Positions 1 through 12,444 of a DNA stretch of 64,000 nucleotides are shown here, in pieces. A program made the translations under genes and the position numbers. This DNA comes from Magnaporthiopsis rhizophila (taxonomy: Eukaryota; Ascomycota; Sordariomycetes; Magnaporthales; Magnaporthaceae): NCBI GenBank assembly GCA_003049465.1, contig PYSS01000065.1, positions 69,230 through 133,229 on the forward strand. Direction: 5' to 3'. Position 1 is the stretch's first letter, and the number at the start of each line of letters is the position of its first letter. Under the pieces are notes generated by a model, which was not told where the DNA came from, did no database searches, and saw only the letters and a program-made list of their open reading frames with translations.

Positions 1-3000
1 CCAGCAAGCGTGCCAATATCTTGCAGGCGTACACTACTATTTCGGCATCATCATCCGCCAGTAGACACAGCAGCCACTAGGGTACGCGTACACACATTAG
101 CCAAATCTGCGTCTGCAAAAGCGCCGAATTTTTCCCTACTGGTAGTCGGTTATCGCTTGCTTACCTTATTAGTGACAGCGCGCGCAAATCTCCTGATGTC
201 GGCCATGTTTCCACGCTCGCAGAGGAGCCGCGTGTAGACCTCGAGGATCTTGACTCCCAGCTGTTTACGGCTGAGAGTGCGCGGGGCGCTGGGTGCGCTC
301 CCAGACCCGTTGATCTCGACCGTCGGCCGGCGCGCCAATGTTGTTAGGCCTGGCGTGCTAGACCGACTCAGGTTCGCCGGCGCTTTGGGGGTCCTCGGCA
401 GAGAACTGGCCGTCGGGTGTAACGCGTATGTGATGAAGCGGGCGAGCGCTCGGTTGACCTCGAGGCTGCAGTTGCACCTGACGAGGCTATCGAAGGCCTT
501 GATGAAGTGCGGCAGCGTCTCCTCGGGCATGTTCTCTGCCTTCATGGCGTCGAGAAGCCTCTTGATGATGCGCATCCTTGAGAGTCCGCGGCCGTTGAAC
601 TGGTGGTATTTGCTCATAACAGCGAACGTCACAAACTGCTTGTAGTAAAGTTCCTGCGTGATGGGAGCCGACTTCCTCCACGTGTCAAAGTCTATCAGCA
701 AGATCCGGTAGGCCAGAGGATTGATGATAAACGACTCGATGGGATCTGTGTGCTTGTAACCGACAAAGGCCAACACTAGACTGAGGAGCTGGAAGCTCGT
801 CCGGTCTCGTTCCTCGGCCGTCAACTTGAGACGCCAACCGCCGTTGTCGCTGCCAGAGCCGGTGCCCCCCGCCGGGGAAGACGCGCCATAGCCCAGCTTG
901 GCGCGCAGCAGCATGGCCAGAATAGCGTAGCCGTTCTCCCGCTCCATGGCATCGCTGTTGCGCCAGCTCTTGGTTATGCAGAGAAACATCATCTCCACGG
1001 CTCTCAGGAGCTCCTCGGGTGTCGTCGAGCGCTCGACCAGCTTCAGAACGACGGGTGTGAAGCCCGCAAGCCGCCAGAGGCTGTCGTCAAAGTTGCGAGG
1101 GACGGCGAGCACCGGGTCTCCCGAAAGCACCGACACTCCGTGGGCGCGCACGAGGGCGTCGTTGACGCAGGGTAGGGCCACATTGACGGCGATGGCAGTA
1201 CCACTCTTAGTGGTCATGGAGAGCATGTTGCCGGCAGCCACGCGCGAGAGCGAGCGGAAGAGGCGCGAGTCCAGGAACAGGCCGTCGGTGCGGAACATGG
1301 CAGCCGGCATCGTGCCCATGGCAATCTTGGCCTCGGGGAGAATGGTGCTGGCACGCCCGCGGATTGCCCTCAATATGTCCGAGTTCTCGTCTTTGCCGGG
1401 GTGGAACACCTCGTTACGCAGGCCCAGCGCGGCCGACGCCTCGTAGGTCTGGAAGCTGCCCAGACAGTCCTGGAAGTTGCCCTGGTAGCGCGCACCCAGG
1501 CGGTAATGCACAGCGAGAAAGTCGTCGCTCAAGGTGTCCTCGAAAAGGTGCGCCGACGCCATCGACCACCGTGAAAAGATCACACCAGAGCCGAGCTGGG
1601 TTGAGAGATCTCGGGGTGTGCCTAGGAACGCCTGGACGGGCACCGTCTTGTTGGCGTTGGATGTAAACGAAGCGAAGCTCTCGGTGCTGCCGTTGGACAG
1701 CGGTGGCGGCACAGGGTACGCAGCCCGTATCTGCTCAACAAACTCTCCGTTCACATATAAAGAAGCTTTGCTTGCAACCATCGTTTTGGGGCGCTTGTGG
1801 ACAAGGCCGATGTGGTACCACTGGCCCGTCTTGAACGTGAAGCCCTTGAATCTCACGCTGGGGCGCTGCGACGTCACTGACGTCTGCAGGATAAAGTTGT
1901 GGGTGTCTCTTTCGAGGTATGCGAGCAGGAAGCAGGTCTGAGTGGCATCAAAGACTCCAAATATGGTAGTGTGCGAGTTGGGATCGAATCTGTCGATTCG
2001 GACCCAGGCAGTGAATGTGTAGCCCGGCGAAGACTGCGGCGGAAACGAGCGGCCAAGGTTGGGCAGCTCGATGGAGGAGTGGCCGTGCAGTGAGAGATCG
2101 AACTGGACGAAGCTCGGGCTGTTGTGTTTCTCGGTCATCTCGAGGCAGAACTCGGACGCAGCCGGATCTCGGCTAGTGAGAAGGAATTGCGCATCCGCCA
2201 GCTTGTTCACGCCAAGAGACATGAGCATCCGGCACAGCGGAAGTATTATCTCTTTCTCGCCCGGACTAAGCTTGGACTGAGGATCGAAATAGATGCGGAG
2301 CAGCCGGGAGAGCACCCCTGTGCTGTGCAGCGCCGAAAGGTTGAAAAAAGAGGCGCTCACGACGGATGATATCGTGAACAGGACCAGCACAGAGGCAGGA
2401 TTTGTCTCCGGCCCTTTGTCCCGCGGTATCGACTCCCAGAAGTCGATGACTGCGCGCATAATCTCCGGGTTGTGCAGAACAGTCTTGACACCGACTATTC
2501 CTTCCAGCTTCTGTTTTATCGTCTCGAGGCTAGGGGGCGGTTCCCCGCCGCTGTCTTCTCCCTGAACTTCATCCTTCTTTTCCCCGTGTGAGGCCGCGGC
2601 GGTGCCCCCGTCCGTAGTGGTTGCCGTCTCTTCCCCCGCTGCGGCTGAGCCGACCCAGCGGCAGAGGTCGTCGAGACGCTGGTCGTCCAGCGAGAAGGAG
2701 AGAAGCTTTCCAAAAAGCTGGCAGTTTGTCCAAAGGTCCGCATCGCTCCCACCAAGGCCGATGCTGGCGAGGACCTGCTCGAGGGCTTCCCAGCCGCCGC
2801 CCTCGACACGGTGGCGAAAGTAGCGGCGGTTGCCATGGTGCTCGCGGAAGGTGGCGGAGAGGACGGCGAGCACCACGTGCAGGAGCTCGAAGAGGGCGGC
2901 CCGTTCGGCGGGGGTGCGGACGCAGGGGTCGTAGAAGCCGGAGAAGGCCCTCAGGACGTCGACGAGGCGGTGGAAGCCGCGTAGGTGGCGAAAGTTGTCC

Positions 3001-3224
3001 TGCGCGGGGCACGGCGGGCGGTTGGCCGCGACGAGCTGATGGATCTCGCGCGCGTACCGCACGACGTTGCGTATCTCCGGGTAGCCGCTGCCGCCAGAGG
3101 TCGAAGGGGAGGAGGCCTGCGCGAGCTGGTCGAGGAGGGTCTGGAGGACCTCGGCGGCCTTGGATACTACCGGGGGGTTCGAGGCGGACGTCGAGGACCG
3201 GTAGCGGCTGGGGCGTGTTGCCAT
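1..3224 (-). CDS. BPH1: BEACH-domain protein (BPH1/neurobeachin-like), N-terminal part, cut by window edge
   Basis: Partial large scaffold protein of the BEACH family, which acts in vesicle trafficking and membrane sorting. Exon 1 runs 3224-165 (1,020 codons) from ATG at 3224. A GTAAGC donor at 164 and a CCCTAG acceptor give an 88-nt intron (164-77). Exon 2 resumes in phase at 76 and leaves the window; its first residues read WLLCLLADDD, which fits the family's armadillo region. Seen in exon 1: a Ser-rich start, helical repeats, and a concanavalin A-like lectin module at about residues 390-600 (motifs SIELPNLGRSFPP, FTAWVRID, WYHIGLVHK). The DUF4704, PH and BEACH domains that would confirm the class must lie left of base 1. 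The next gene, NC2-beta, is tandem on the same strand with its 3' end upstream of this start. The class is confident; the exact orthology to yeast Bph1 is inferred. Confidence 0.92.
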
Positions 3225-4354
3225 TGTGGCAGCGGTTCGTAGGTGTGTCTGGGGGTGGTGAGAGTCGGGAGGGCTGAGGCCAGAGTTATAGCAGGCTGGC
3301 GAGCAGAAGCAGCTCCTCGCCTCACTCGCACCGCCCGTCGTGTCGGCCTCGCCCAGCTGCCTCCCTTCTTGCTCACTTCTCGCTGGTTCTCACTCGTGGC
3401 TCACAGTTCCGCACCTCGTCATTTCATCGAAGTCGCAGGCAGGCTCGCAATTCCCTAGCACCCATCGAGGGTCCAGGCTGCATCCAACAATGCACAGCAT
3501 GGAAGAAGGCGTGAACTAGAGCGATGTTCGGAGCGCAGCACTGTGGAGCTGCTTTGACTGTCAGCTTCGCCGTTCGCCACCAGCAATCAGCATCCCTACC
3601 GCAACCCCTGGCCAGCCTTGTGATTCTCCGCTCGATATGAGATTTGGCCGTCCAAGGCAAGGGAGGGCAGTAGCTATTACCTCCGTCGGCTAATCAGTTT
3701 TTGCCCGTCAAGAGGGATGTCGACTTTCGCTTTTCGGACCCTTTTCTTTTCCTTGGTGTTGCTCTGGCCATCCCACCACAGCGTCACAGTGGACGTCAAA
3801 TGGGCGATGCACTAAATCGATTGGCCGTGCCACCATGGCCACTTATGCGTGTGCACGTCCAGTTTCAATGCCAAGGCCCCTGTCCTCAGCCGCCGCTCAG
3901 CTGGCAACTCCGCCATGTTGGGTACACATCAGGCTGCGGTCAAATGACAGGAACTTTTGGCGAGCTCGTGGAATTCTTTCCCGAAAGCCGTAACTATTCT
4001 CGATCCTCCTTCCCTAACTCTGTCCTTAAAACGACGAAATGCATTTGACGTCGCCTCGCAACCAGGGGCCTGCAAAAACATAAACCCAATATGCCGTGCT
4101 ACCAAGCATTCCAGATAAGGAACATGCAGACGCTGCAGAACACGCTCAAGACATCGTACGCAGTGCTCGTCCGCCGTATCAAGTTCTAGATGCCCATAAA
4201 GCAAGTAAATAACCACACCAGCCCAAGCGCCGAATAGATGCAAACCCAGTTAACCTCCCATTCCGGCGCCGTACAATCCGCTATCATAAGGAGACGTTTG
4301 TAATCACATGGCAAGACAAGCATGACGAAACGGACTAAGAGAGTCGATGGAGAA
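3225..4354. other. Intergenic region upstream of the BEACH gene
   Basis: About 1.1 kb between the BEACH start and the 3' end of NC2-beta. It should hold the BEACH promoter and leader (the segment next to the start is pyrimidine-rich on the sense strand) and the NC2-beta 3' UTR. A 104-codon minus-strand open frame at 3929-4243 starts only at TTG and resembles nothing I recognise. Confidence 0.6.
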
Positions 4355-5278
4355 TCAGTGATGCCTTGATGCTGCCTTGGCGAACTCCTCCTGCTGAATT
4401 CGCTCCAGCTCCTCGAGGCTCAGTCCACTCTGCTCGAATTTGTTGGCCTTCTTTTCTCGCCCCTGTGAGATGCCACGTTAGCACACACACGCCGCCGCCT
4501 CCAGGCATAATATGATGGTATGCACATACCTTCTGTGTTTCCTTATGCTCCGCTGCGGCCTCGAGAACCGCAGGCACGTATTCGGAGAAGCCCAGCACTT
4601 GGAGTGCCTTGGTGATGTGGTCGCATGCGATGGTCTTCTTAGCCTCCTTATCCGATATCTCGTTCGCCTCGGACGAGATAAGGGTGATGAACTCGACACA
4701 GCATTCAATGAGCAGGTCCCGAGCCTCCTTGGAGTACGTGACACCATCGGTCTGCGGCAGGATCTCGCCGACGATCTTCTGAACGGTCGCTATAAAGAGG
4801 CAACAGTCAGCCAACGTCCGGGTTGCGCTTCCAGGGACACCTGTAACAACCGCGTGGCAAATATGGTGGCTTGTGAGGTTTTGGTTACGCATGCGACTAG
4901 CAAGCAAGGCCTTGCGAGTTCGCATGGTCACTGTCTTATTGGTCCCCAGTCACGTTGAGCCACGGTTTTTGCCCCGTGATCGTTAGGCCAACTAGGAATT
5001 ATCCGGATAGAAGAAAACGCTGACGATGCTAGTGACATGGATAAAGCAAATTTGCATACCTTTCGGAAGCGACAGATCATCGTTACCTAGAGAAAGTGTC
5101 AGTGTGCTTGAAGCAGTAGCAAAGTATAGTGCGAGAACGTCCGATTTTAGGGCCTTGTGCAACCCCTGAAATGCAACTCGCTTATCGAGAAAAAGAAGTA
5201 GCCAGTTGTCGTGCAGAGAAGCTAGAGAAAATAGAAAATGACGGTAGGGCACATACCGGTAAACTCGTTGTCCGACAT
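4355..5278 (-). CDS. NCB2: Negative cofactor 2 subunit beta (Dr1), histone-fold TBP regulator
   Basis: Histone-fold subunit that pairs with NC2-alpha (Bur6/DRAP1), binds TBP on promoter DNA and blocks or remodels preinitiation complexes in the nucleus. Four exons are inferred: 5278-5257 (22 nt), 5086-5060 (27 nt), 4789-4530 and 4462-4355, giving 138 residues, close to the family's usual 140-175. Donors are GTATGT or GTATGC and phases match throughout. Seen: the N-terminal motif NDDLSLPKATVQKIVGEILP spanning three exons, then the histone fold (YSKEARDLLIECCVEFI, ISSEANEISDKEAKKTI, ALQVLGFSEYV). The C-terminal tail has FEQSGLSLEELERIQQEEF, the Dr1-type segment. The first two exons are tiny and easily missed by gene callers. 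Confidence 0.96.
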
Positions 5279-6715
5279 GGTGGGTAACTGAATGTGTGTG
5301 ACGTGTTCCAGATGCCGATGTCGTGTCCTTGGCCACGCTGGAGCCAGCGGCGATTATGTTGATTTGGGGGGCCGCGAGGGGCGCTGAAGGCGGACGTTCT
5401 CGACACAAGAGCGGATTAGAAGAATGAATGTTCCGTCGTTTGTCGTTTATAGGAATAGTTATGGATAATATGCGCGACCAATATCACGGTCACAGGGAAC
5501 AGAAAGAGCCCGACGTTAAATGTGGTGGAAATTCAATGCGGCTTGGAATTCTTCGATGTCTGATGACGGAATTTATGCCTTTCGGACTGGGAGCCTGGAG
5601 CCTCTGGCTGAACGCGTTGGCGGCTCACGTCTTTATGGAAAAACCGCCGCCGCCGCGCAGCAGGCGCCCGTGGTGGGGCATCCCTGCTTGATAGCGCCTT
5701 ATCGATAGGTGATGGTGTGGGGCGGACCCACCCCAAAGGGAACCACAGCCCATTCATTTGTTCCCGACGATTTTTTTTTCCTCCACAACCTTCCTCTCCA
5801 GTTCTTCCATTGTCTTGCCTCGCCTCCTTTTTAGGAATCCCAAAAGAAGAGCTCTCCAAAAAATACCCGTCGGACGTGCTGGCAGCCCCCTCCTGATTCA
5901 CTGAACCATCTCAGGGCATGCCCTCCGGCGCCGGTAGTCAAGGCCGTTCCAGCTGGTAAGCCCGCATTCCTCCATTGCCTCTCCACGCTTCCCTTGTATG
6001 ATGAGTTTTCATGTCGCCCCAGTCTTACCTATACATGGTGAACGACTTGTCTTTCCAAACGGACACACTGATCCCAAGCATCATCCTACCGTTGTCTTGC
6101 TCTCCCCTCTCTTGCGAAAACGCATAGCTAACCAGGATGCCCTAGTTCAGTAGGCTCCCCCCTTCAAATACGCCTCGCCCATTGCATACCCAACCTTCGA
6201 CCACGGCTCCTGCCGTGATGCTCAAACCTATTGTACTATTTCCAATTGCGAAACCTCTTAATGAGCGCACCCATCAGTACTGAGCGACCCGTGGTCGGCG
6301 CCGTTGTCCCGCATACAAATCGACATGGCGATAGGAGCTAACAGCCACCCACGCAGATAGTAGTGCCTACCTAGGGGACCGCCGTTGCATCGTCATATAT
6401 TTACGAGTAGCGGTGAGGCTTCCTTCGCGTCCCGAGGCTCAATAGCAACAACGGTAGGGTATGGCTTGAATCACACTTTTCCCTATGTCGGAAGGGAATC
6501 CTTGTCTCCGTCCCAACAAACAGCAGCACACACGCATGGCCGATGATTAAAAAAAATATTCCATGCTAATACTGAAGCAAAAATGTGGAATCAAATATCG
6601 ACTTTTCATCTTTCACCTGAGGCCTTTTTGTCAACCTTGATTCATTTTACCAAATCTTGCTGGAACACCCAGGCTGACCCTTTGACCAGTCATCAGATTC
6701 ACATCGTCGGCTCGG
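5279..6715. other. Intergenic region, no gene supported
   Basis: 1.4 kb between NC2-beta and the 3' end of the SDR gene, both on the minus strand. It should include the NC2-beta promoter. Short open frames on both strands show no family resemblance, no splice continuity and often no ATG. Nothing else noted. Confidence 0.6.
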
Positions 6716-7658
6716 TTACGCCTTGTCCCGGTACGACGCAAGCTCCTCAGAATTCCAGCTGCAAATCTGTTAGCTCGGTGCCAGGGCTGGTGCGAGGACG
6801 AAGCACCTACTTGACGTATTTTCCGCTCAGGTCCAGCTTAGCTTCCGCAGCCAGCGTGGCAATGACCTTGCCTGGTTCCTCTGGCGTGTTGAGATGACCT
6901 TCGTCAAAGGCTTCCTTGAAGCCGGCGTAGTCCTTGTCGGCCATGATGCCCTCGCCTGAGTCTCGAATGACTTTTTGCATATCCGTGTCGACCCGGCCAG
7001 GCCCGACGGCCACCGATGCCACATCGGGCTCCTCAACGGCAAGATGCTGGCATAGAGAGTTCATCGCTGCCTTGGTACCACCGTATGCGCCCCATGCTGT
7101 GTAGCCCTTCAGGGCTGCTCCAGATGACACGAATATGACCCTTCCGTGACTCCTGCGAAGCTCTGGGATCGCTGCTTTGATCTAGCCGTAGTCAGCATGC
7201 AAACACATCACGCTCGGGGATATCCAAGCCATACCAGAGCAACGCCGCTGAAAAGGTTAATATCGAAGGCTCTTTTCCACTCGTCAATGTTGGCATTCTC
7301 GAGGCGCGCCAAGGGCGATAGGGTGCCATGGTTGATAACCAAGCCATCAATCCTGCCGAAAGTCTTGACGGCGAGCTCGGCGAGTTGGGATGCGGCCTTG
7401 CATAAGTAGATTGTTGTTAGAGACACCAATACATACCAACGCAGTTGTCAACTAGCCCTCGACCAAGCATACCTCTGAACCAGTCAAGTCGGCTGCCAAA
7501 TACGCAACTTGGGAGGGGTGTTGCTCCTTGAGCTCCTTGAGCGGACTCTCTGTCTGGGAGGCCAGAACGACCTTGTGAGAGGACCGGATGAGCTGCTTCG
7601 ATATCGCCAGGCCGAGGCCTCGGCTAGCGCCGGTTACCACAATGACCTTTGCGGCCAT
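6716..7658 (-). CDS. Short-chain dehydrogenase/reductase (sepiapterin/benzil reductase-like)
   Basis: Classical SDR, an NAD(P)H-dependent oxidoreductase probably in the cytosol; the substrate cannot be told from sequence. Four exons: 7658-7473, 7396-7235, 7181-6811 and 6758-6716, giving 253 residues, the normal size. Introns of 76, 53 and 52 nt have GTATGC, GTATGG and GTAGGT donors. Seen: the nucleotide-binding motif TGASRGLG near residue 10, NHG in place of the usual NNAG, a catalytic Ser in FVSSGAA, the catalytic YGGTK (YxxxK), and a GPGRVDT loop that fits a PG motif. The last exon adds WNSEELASYRDKA, a C-terminus common in fungal Irc24/YIR035C-like reductases. The start at 7658 is the only ATG just before the Rossmann strand AKVIVVTG. 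Confidence 0.93.
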
Positions 7659-10600
7659 GACTATGCTGTCTCTTTGCCTATCAGGCCGACGCCGTGGAAT
7701 CTTTCTGGTCTGTCCCGCCCGTTCGTGTAGTCTAGGTGGTAGCCCATGGAGCTTGGAGACGCCGAGCCATGTGAAGGTTGCCAGCAATTTCCCAAATGGC
7801 TCAAAAATCTTATTGTGGACGCCCGCTCAACGGTTTTTTTCAGGTGGGGTAGAGTGGACAGCTCTGACAGAACCTCGAAGTCAAGGATTCCCGGTGCAGG
7901 ACACCTCGTGCAGAGGGGTCTAGACTCCGTATCCGACCATAAAAATGATCATTGGGAATGCAACGACGTCCATTCTACTGGACATCGTATCCAAAGCAGT
8001 TCTGCTTACTCGTTTTCACTCTTAGTCAGTTCCTCGATTTTATCCCAAGGTAACATGCCCGTGGACGCTAGGCCATACTTTCAATCTTCTCCTGATCGAG
8101 TCAGCCAGCAAATAATCTCATCTCCCCAGCGCCCCGACCTGAGGAGGCTTCGTAGCCGCGCATGAGGGTGCCGGGAGCTAGGACCGTGTGTCCGGGATCA
8201 GTTTCTCCCACATCCCGTCTCGGAGACGGACAAGCCCTACCGTGGACCGGGACGGAGTCCGACATGGTCGGGGCTAGGGATGCAGCCGGGTCTCAACATA
8301 TCGCGGGTGCGGAGACAGAGTGGGAAGGGCAGGCACACGGGTGACGGTGCATGATACATTGGCTTGAAACCGCTCGTCAGCAGCTGGGCTATCGGGCCGC
8401 TCGCTGCGCAACAAGCCGCTGCGGCCGGTAGACACGAGTGTTGCGACGACGGTGTGTGTATTAAAATAGCAACCGGGCGCTCGAGGCCATGTCCTTGGCC
8501 CGCGCCGTCCCTACCTCATACGAAGTTGCTCGTCGATCCTGAGATGATCGCGCCGCCCAAGGAGGCGGCTGGATGGGCGGATGTTAAAACTGTCAGCAGT
8601 GACGGCGTAGGCGGCGAGGGGGCGCGGTTGAAGGTTCTACAGCAGGCCTTCTGCTCACGCCCCACGGGGAACATGCCCCTGCCGTCAGTGCGGGATGTTG
8701 CGGGCGGCGACACGGCCTGGAGCCGAAGACGAAAGGATTCCATTATGCTGGGTGCACGGTCCCCCCTCTTCCAACCCGCAGAAGTTGATCCAGGGGCAGT
8801 CATGGAGCATCGGCGATGACGTTGGATTTTTCAAGCTATTCCGAGTTTTGCCGCCTACTACTAGATGGGTTATTTTCACAATGGCTCCATCGCTGTTCCA
8901 CATGCAAAAAATCTCCGACCTCTCTCACGGGGGTAAGCGTTATAACTGTGACGGAAGCCATGCATCTGCCGGGCCACCCTTCGCTGCGACCGTCAGTCCC
9001 GGTTGCAAAGCGGGAGCATAGGGTTCGGGCCCGGAAGGGGCACAACGGTGGTTGGGCCTCGCGCGGCTCTATTTCCACAAACGGAATGTATCGACGAGCA
9101 AGGCGGCGACCGAACATGGAACTGCCCGAGTATGTTACGTCGTGCTTGGGTGCTCCTAAATAGCATTGTAACCCTTCCTCGAATCGGAGAATGAGAGAGG
9201 GTTACATGCCACGACAAAGGCAGCCCCAGCTAAGGTATGCAGTGTTCTATTCACAGCGTCTGTTTGGTCGGTCCGAGCGCAAGTAAGCACCCTATTTTTC
9301 TGGTTTGTGGACCAAAATGTGCTGATGCGATTTTGTGCGCGTTGTGGGATAAGCCGCGGTTGAAGGTAATTCCCGCAATATTGCGGCAACGCGAAAGGAC
9401 AAGCGCCAAATCCGTCGAAGAAGGAGATCATGCTTTCCTTTTTGGAAATGACTAGGTGTGGGCATCAAAGCAGCGGGTGGATATTTCCCTGCACGAACTG
9501 TCAGCACAACTTTTAACGCCAAACCCCTTTCCGCGCCGTACCGCGTAAGTGCCGCGCGTGGTCATTTTCATGTGTGCGATACCCGTCAGCACGTCGGCAA
9601 TGTGGTCCTAACGACCCATATGGGGCGTGATATCTGCCGTTTGTTCCTAACACGTGCCTTGCGATGAACAAGAGGGGAGCCTGCTTCGGGTAGCACGAGA
9701 GTAACATGCTGTCGGTTGGACTTGAGACCCTAGTGACCGGGTTTGCGTTGCCCACATTAGTAAGTACTTCGTAACGTATGCAACGGCCAGGCGGTTGCAA
9801 CCTGGCGGGATCCATAAGGCGAAAGGCCAGGGACACAACGTTCTTGGATAGGCGCCAAAATAATGCGGGTTCTCCCAAGCTGTCGGGAGGCGATGGGGAG
9901 GTGCGGGCGGTTGGGTCTCCAGTGGACCGGCGCGTCTGTTCTCGATACCCTTCACTCTTCTGCTCCAGCCTCCCCACAGGCGGTGTGATTGCTGTCTCTG
10001 TGTCCTTGATTGTAGCCCTGGGCCAAGCTTGAGAGATGTCCGAACTAGGAAAGAGGATAAGGTAACGCAAAGTCGGCCGACTGTTGGACGAGGGACCCTT
10101 GAGTTCACGAATGTGATTGGAAGGCCAAGCATTCAGGCACATTCCGTCCCTAGGTCCCAGAACCATCGCCTCAACACGGCATTGGGGCTGCGTAAAAGAG
10201 CGTCTGAAAATTGCACTTCTAATACAAACGGTCTGCAGGGTCGGAGTTGGGGTGGGCACACTTTGATCTGCACGCTCCAATCAGACCCCGTATTTAACCG
10301 CCTTCCCGGCCTCCCCATCCCCTGCTCCGCAAAAGCGCCAGGCGAATCAAGTTTACCAAAGCCCCGCTCTGCCGTTTGGTCACGTCTGGCATGGGTCTTT
10401 TCGTCCACCACCAGCGCCATCACCTTCTTTTCCCTTCTGCCAATCGCGGCCAACAACACCGGCATCACCTCCATCTCCCTCTTGCTCTCGAAATTGGCCC
10501 CCAACCGAGCGCCACCCTCCGGTTCTTTGCATTGGCGCCCCTTCCTTTCGTGCTTGGTCCGGCAGGGGTCACCCGCACTCCCTTGCGATAGGCTGTCGAT

Positions 10601-12076
10601 CAGCGGGCCAAGGCATTCCCCCAACAAAGAATGCTTTTCTCCGTTGCCATCCACCCACAACCCACCACACTAGCATCCAAGATGGGCCAAAGGTGATTTA
10701 AGCTGTTGGGGTGATGCCGGCAAGGACTTGGGGGTTCTCTGTTTGTACTCCTCTTGACCCCTCGGCAGGACAGACAGCAAGCGGGGTCCCTGCGCTCAAG
10801 ATTCGGTTCATCCGAGCAAGATTGATCATGCCAATATCACAATTGGGCCTTGTTGATCTGATGTATCCTGGCTATGGTCCCATGTCCCGCCGTCGGAACT
10901 CACCTTGTCGCCTCCCTGCCTAGGAGCATCGCCGAGTGGCCAGTAGCATCGCATCGGCTTCCTTGTCCGTGCGCATTTTGTTTGAGACTCGGTCCGTGTA
11001 ACGGGGGAGTGTTGGTTATTGTCTTGCTTTCTTCCTGTTTTCTCCTGTCCTCGAGCGAAGATCGATCAGCCCTGTCCTGCCAAACTCGGGTTGCTGCGCG
11101 CGTCGCGTGCATGCCGACTTTGCTGATCGCAACGCTGACAGCGATTGCTTGTGCCGCAAACTGCCCAATCCCCTGCTTCCAACAGAAAAGGACCAAACAT
11201 TTATATTATCCGTCAAAGTGGCCCGGCTTGCCCGGCACTCCAGTATCAGCCAGACGGAAGAGACGGCCCAGGCTCTCTCGGCCTTTCTCACCCGCCGCAC
11301 GCGAGGGCCAAAGCTTCTGTGATAACACGCATCTCCAGAGTGGGTGTGGAGTTTCCACCTGCCTCTCATCATCGGCGGCCTGTTGTCCCGCAGCCAACAA
11401 GCAGCAGAGTTCCTGAGGCTCCTGTTGTCGACTTCCTAAAAGGGCCGTCAAGCTGCTGCACTCCTCCGGGGGACACACGCGGAGGGCTGCAGCAACTGAG
11501 GTGATAGCGTTGGCCCCTCTTCTCCCCTGCTCACGCCCCTCATTCTGTCCTCCCCCGGCGACCCGCTCGAGTTGGACCCCTGTCGACTGTCACCTCAATT
11601 CCCATCACACCCCCGGCCACCCTCTTTGTGACATGCAGCAGCGGGGGACAGCCACCAGCCTAACCGGCCAATATTAAAGTGCGGTCAGCCGCTGGGACTT
11701 GTGCCATGGGTGCTCCTTCGAGTCCGAGCTTGTCGCTGACACCAGAGCTCGACTTCTTGCGCTTTTTGAGTGGCCACCAGGAACCGGAAACTAGGACTTT
11801 CGCCATCGAGCTCAAGATCACTAAAATCTTCAGCTTCGCAACTATCTCGGGCGCTATCGATTCAATTTAGCGGCGGCTATCCCTGGTCTCTTACCTTGTT
11901 CGCCGTGTGATGTGATCGAGCTACTCCACACATCTCATCGATTTCAAGCCCTTGGGCCACATATATCCGGCCGACTCTCAAGGCCCGCCCCCAATTTCTC
12001 CATCACTCTTCCTGGCCGGATTCTTGTTCCATCTTTCCGAAGACGACCGGCCTTCTTCTTGCCCTTCCAACGGCCA

Positions 12077-12106
12077 ATGCAATCTCCCCGCATGCTACTC
12101 TTTTGA
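12077..12106 (+). promoter_or_regulatory. Upstream ORF (9 codons) in the presumed ferric reductase leader
   Basis: ATG at 12077 followed by eight further codons and TGA, with a second in-frame ATG at 12092. It matters only if the mRNA starts upstream of this point, which the sequence cannot show. Confidence 0.35.
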
Positions 12107-12239
12107 GTGCGCCAGCCTGGGGTCTGGCCTTCTTCACCGCGCGCCCGGTATCTCGTGCCGGTCGTTTGGTTCCCTCCGCCTGTCCTCTCGACACCGACGT
12201 AAACCATTATCGGCGCACTGGAGCCTGGCTTGGCCCGCT

Positions 12240-12245
12240 ATGTGA
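12240..12245 (+). promoter_or_regulatory. Start-stop element (ATGTGA) in the presumed leader
   Basis: An ATG directly followed by TGA, the minimal upstream ORF. Such elements are known to hold initiating ribosomes and lower translation of the main frame. Relevance depends on the transcription start. Confidence 0.35.
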
Positions 12246-12324
12246 AGTGCGGAAAAAGAAACAGGGGCCCAGCATCTCAACCTTGCTGCGCCGCCAACGC
12301 GGAGACTCGCCGAGACGGCACTTC

Positions 12325-12342
12325 ATGTCGACATTGATCTGA
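12325..12342 (+). promoter_or_regulatory. Upstream ORF (5 codons) shortly before the ferric reductase start
   Basis: ATG TCG ACA TTG ATC TGA, ending about 100 nt before the main ATG at 12445. It is close enough to be in any leader longer than 120 nt. Confidence 0.4.
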
Positions 12343-12444
12343 ACCCCAAGCTCCGTGTCCAGTCCGATCTGTGTGTTTCAAGTAGACACATTCTCGAGCC
12401 ACCGTCGTGGTTACATCTTTGGCCGTGGCGACAGATTTTCCTCC

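Larger units (their letters stand above)
7659..12444. other. 4.8 kb gene-free divergent intergenic region
   Basis: Lies between the SDR start (-) and the ferric reductase start (+). I find no frame with family resemblance or consistent splicing. The longest (10029-10673 on plus, 10133-10660 on minus) overlap each other and have no recognisable motif. From about 11.5 kb the plus strand becomes pyrimidine-rich, as expected of a fungal promoter and leader for the ferric reductase. The remainder could hold regulatory DNA, a noncoding transcript or decayed sequence; I cannot distinguish these. Confidence 0.6.

Noticed and set aside
3929..4243. 104-codon minus-strand open frame upstream of the BEACH gene
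   Set aside because: Starts at TTG, no ATG, no splice partner and no family resemblance.
10029..10673. 214-codon plus frame and an overlapping 175-codon minus frame
   Set aside because: The two overlap, composition is not protein-like, and no domain or splice structure supports either.
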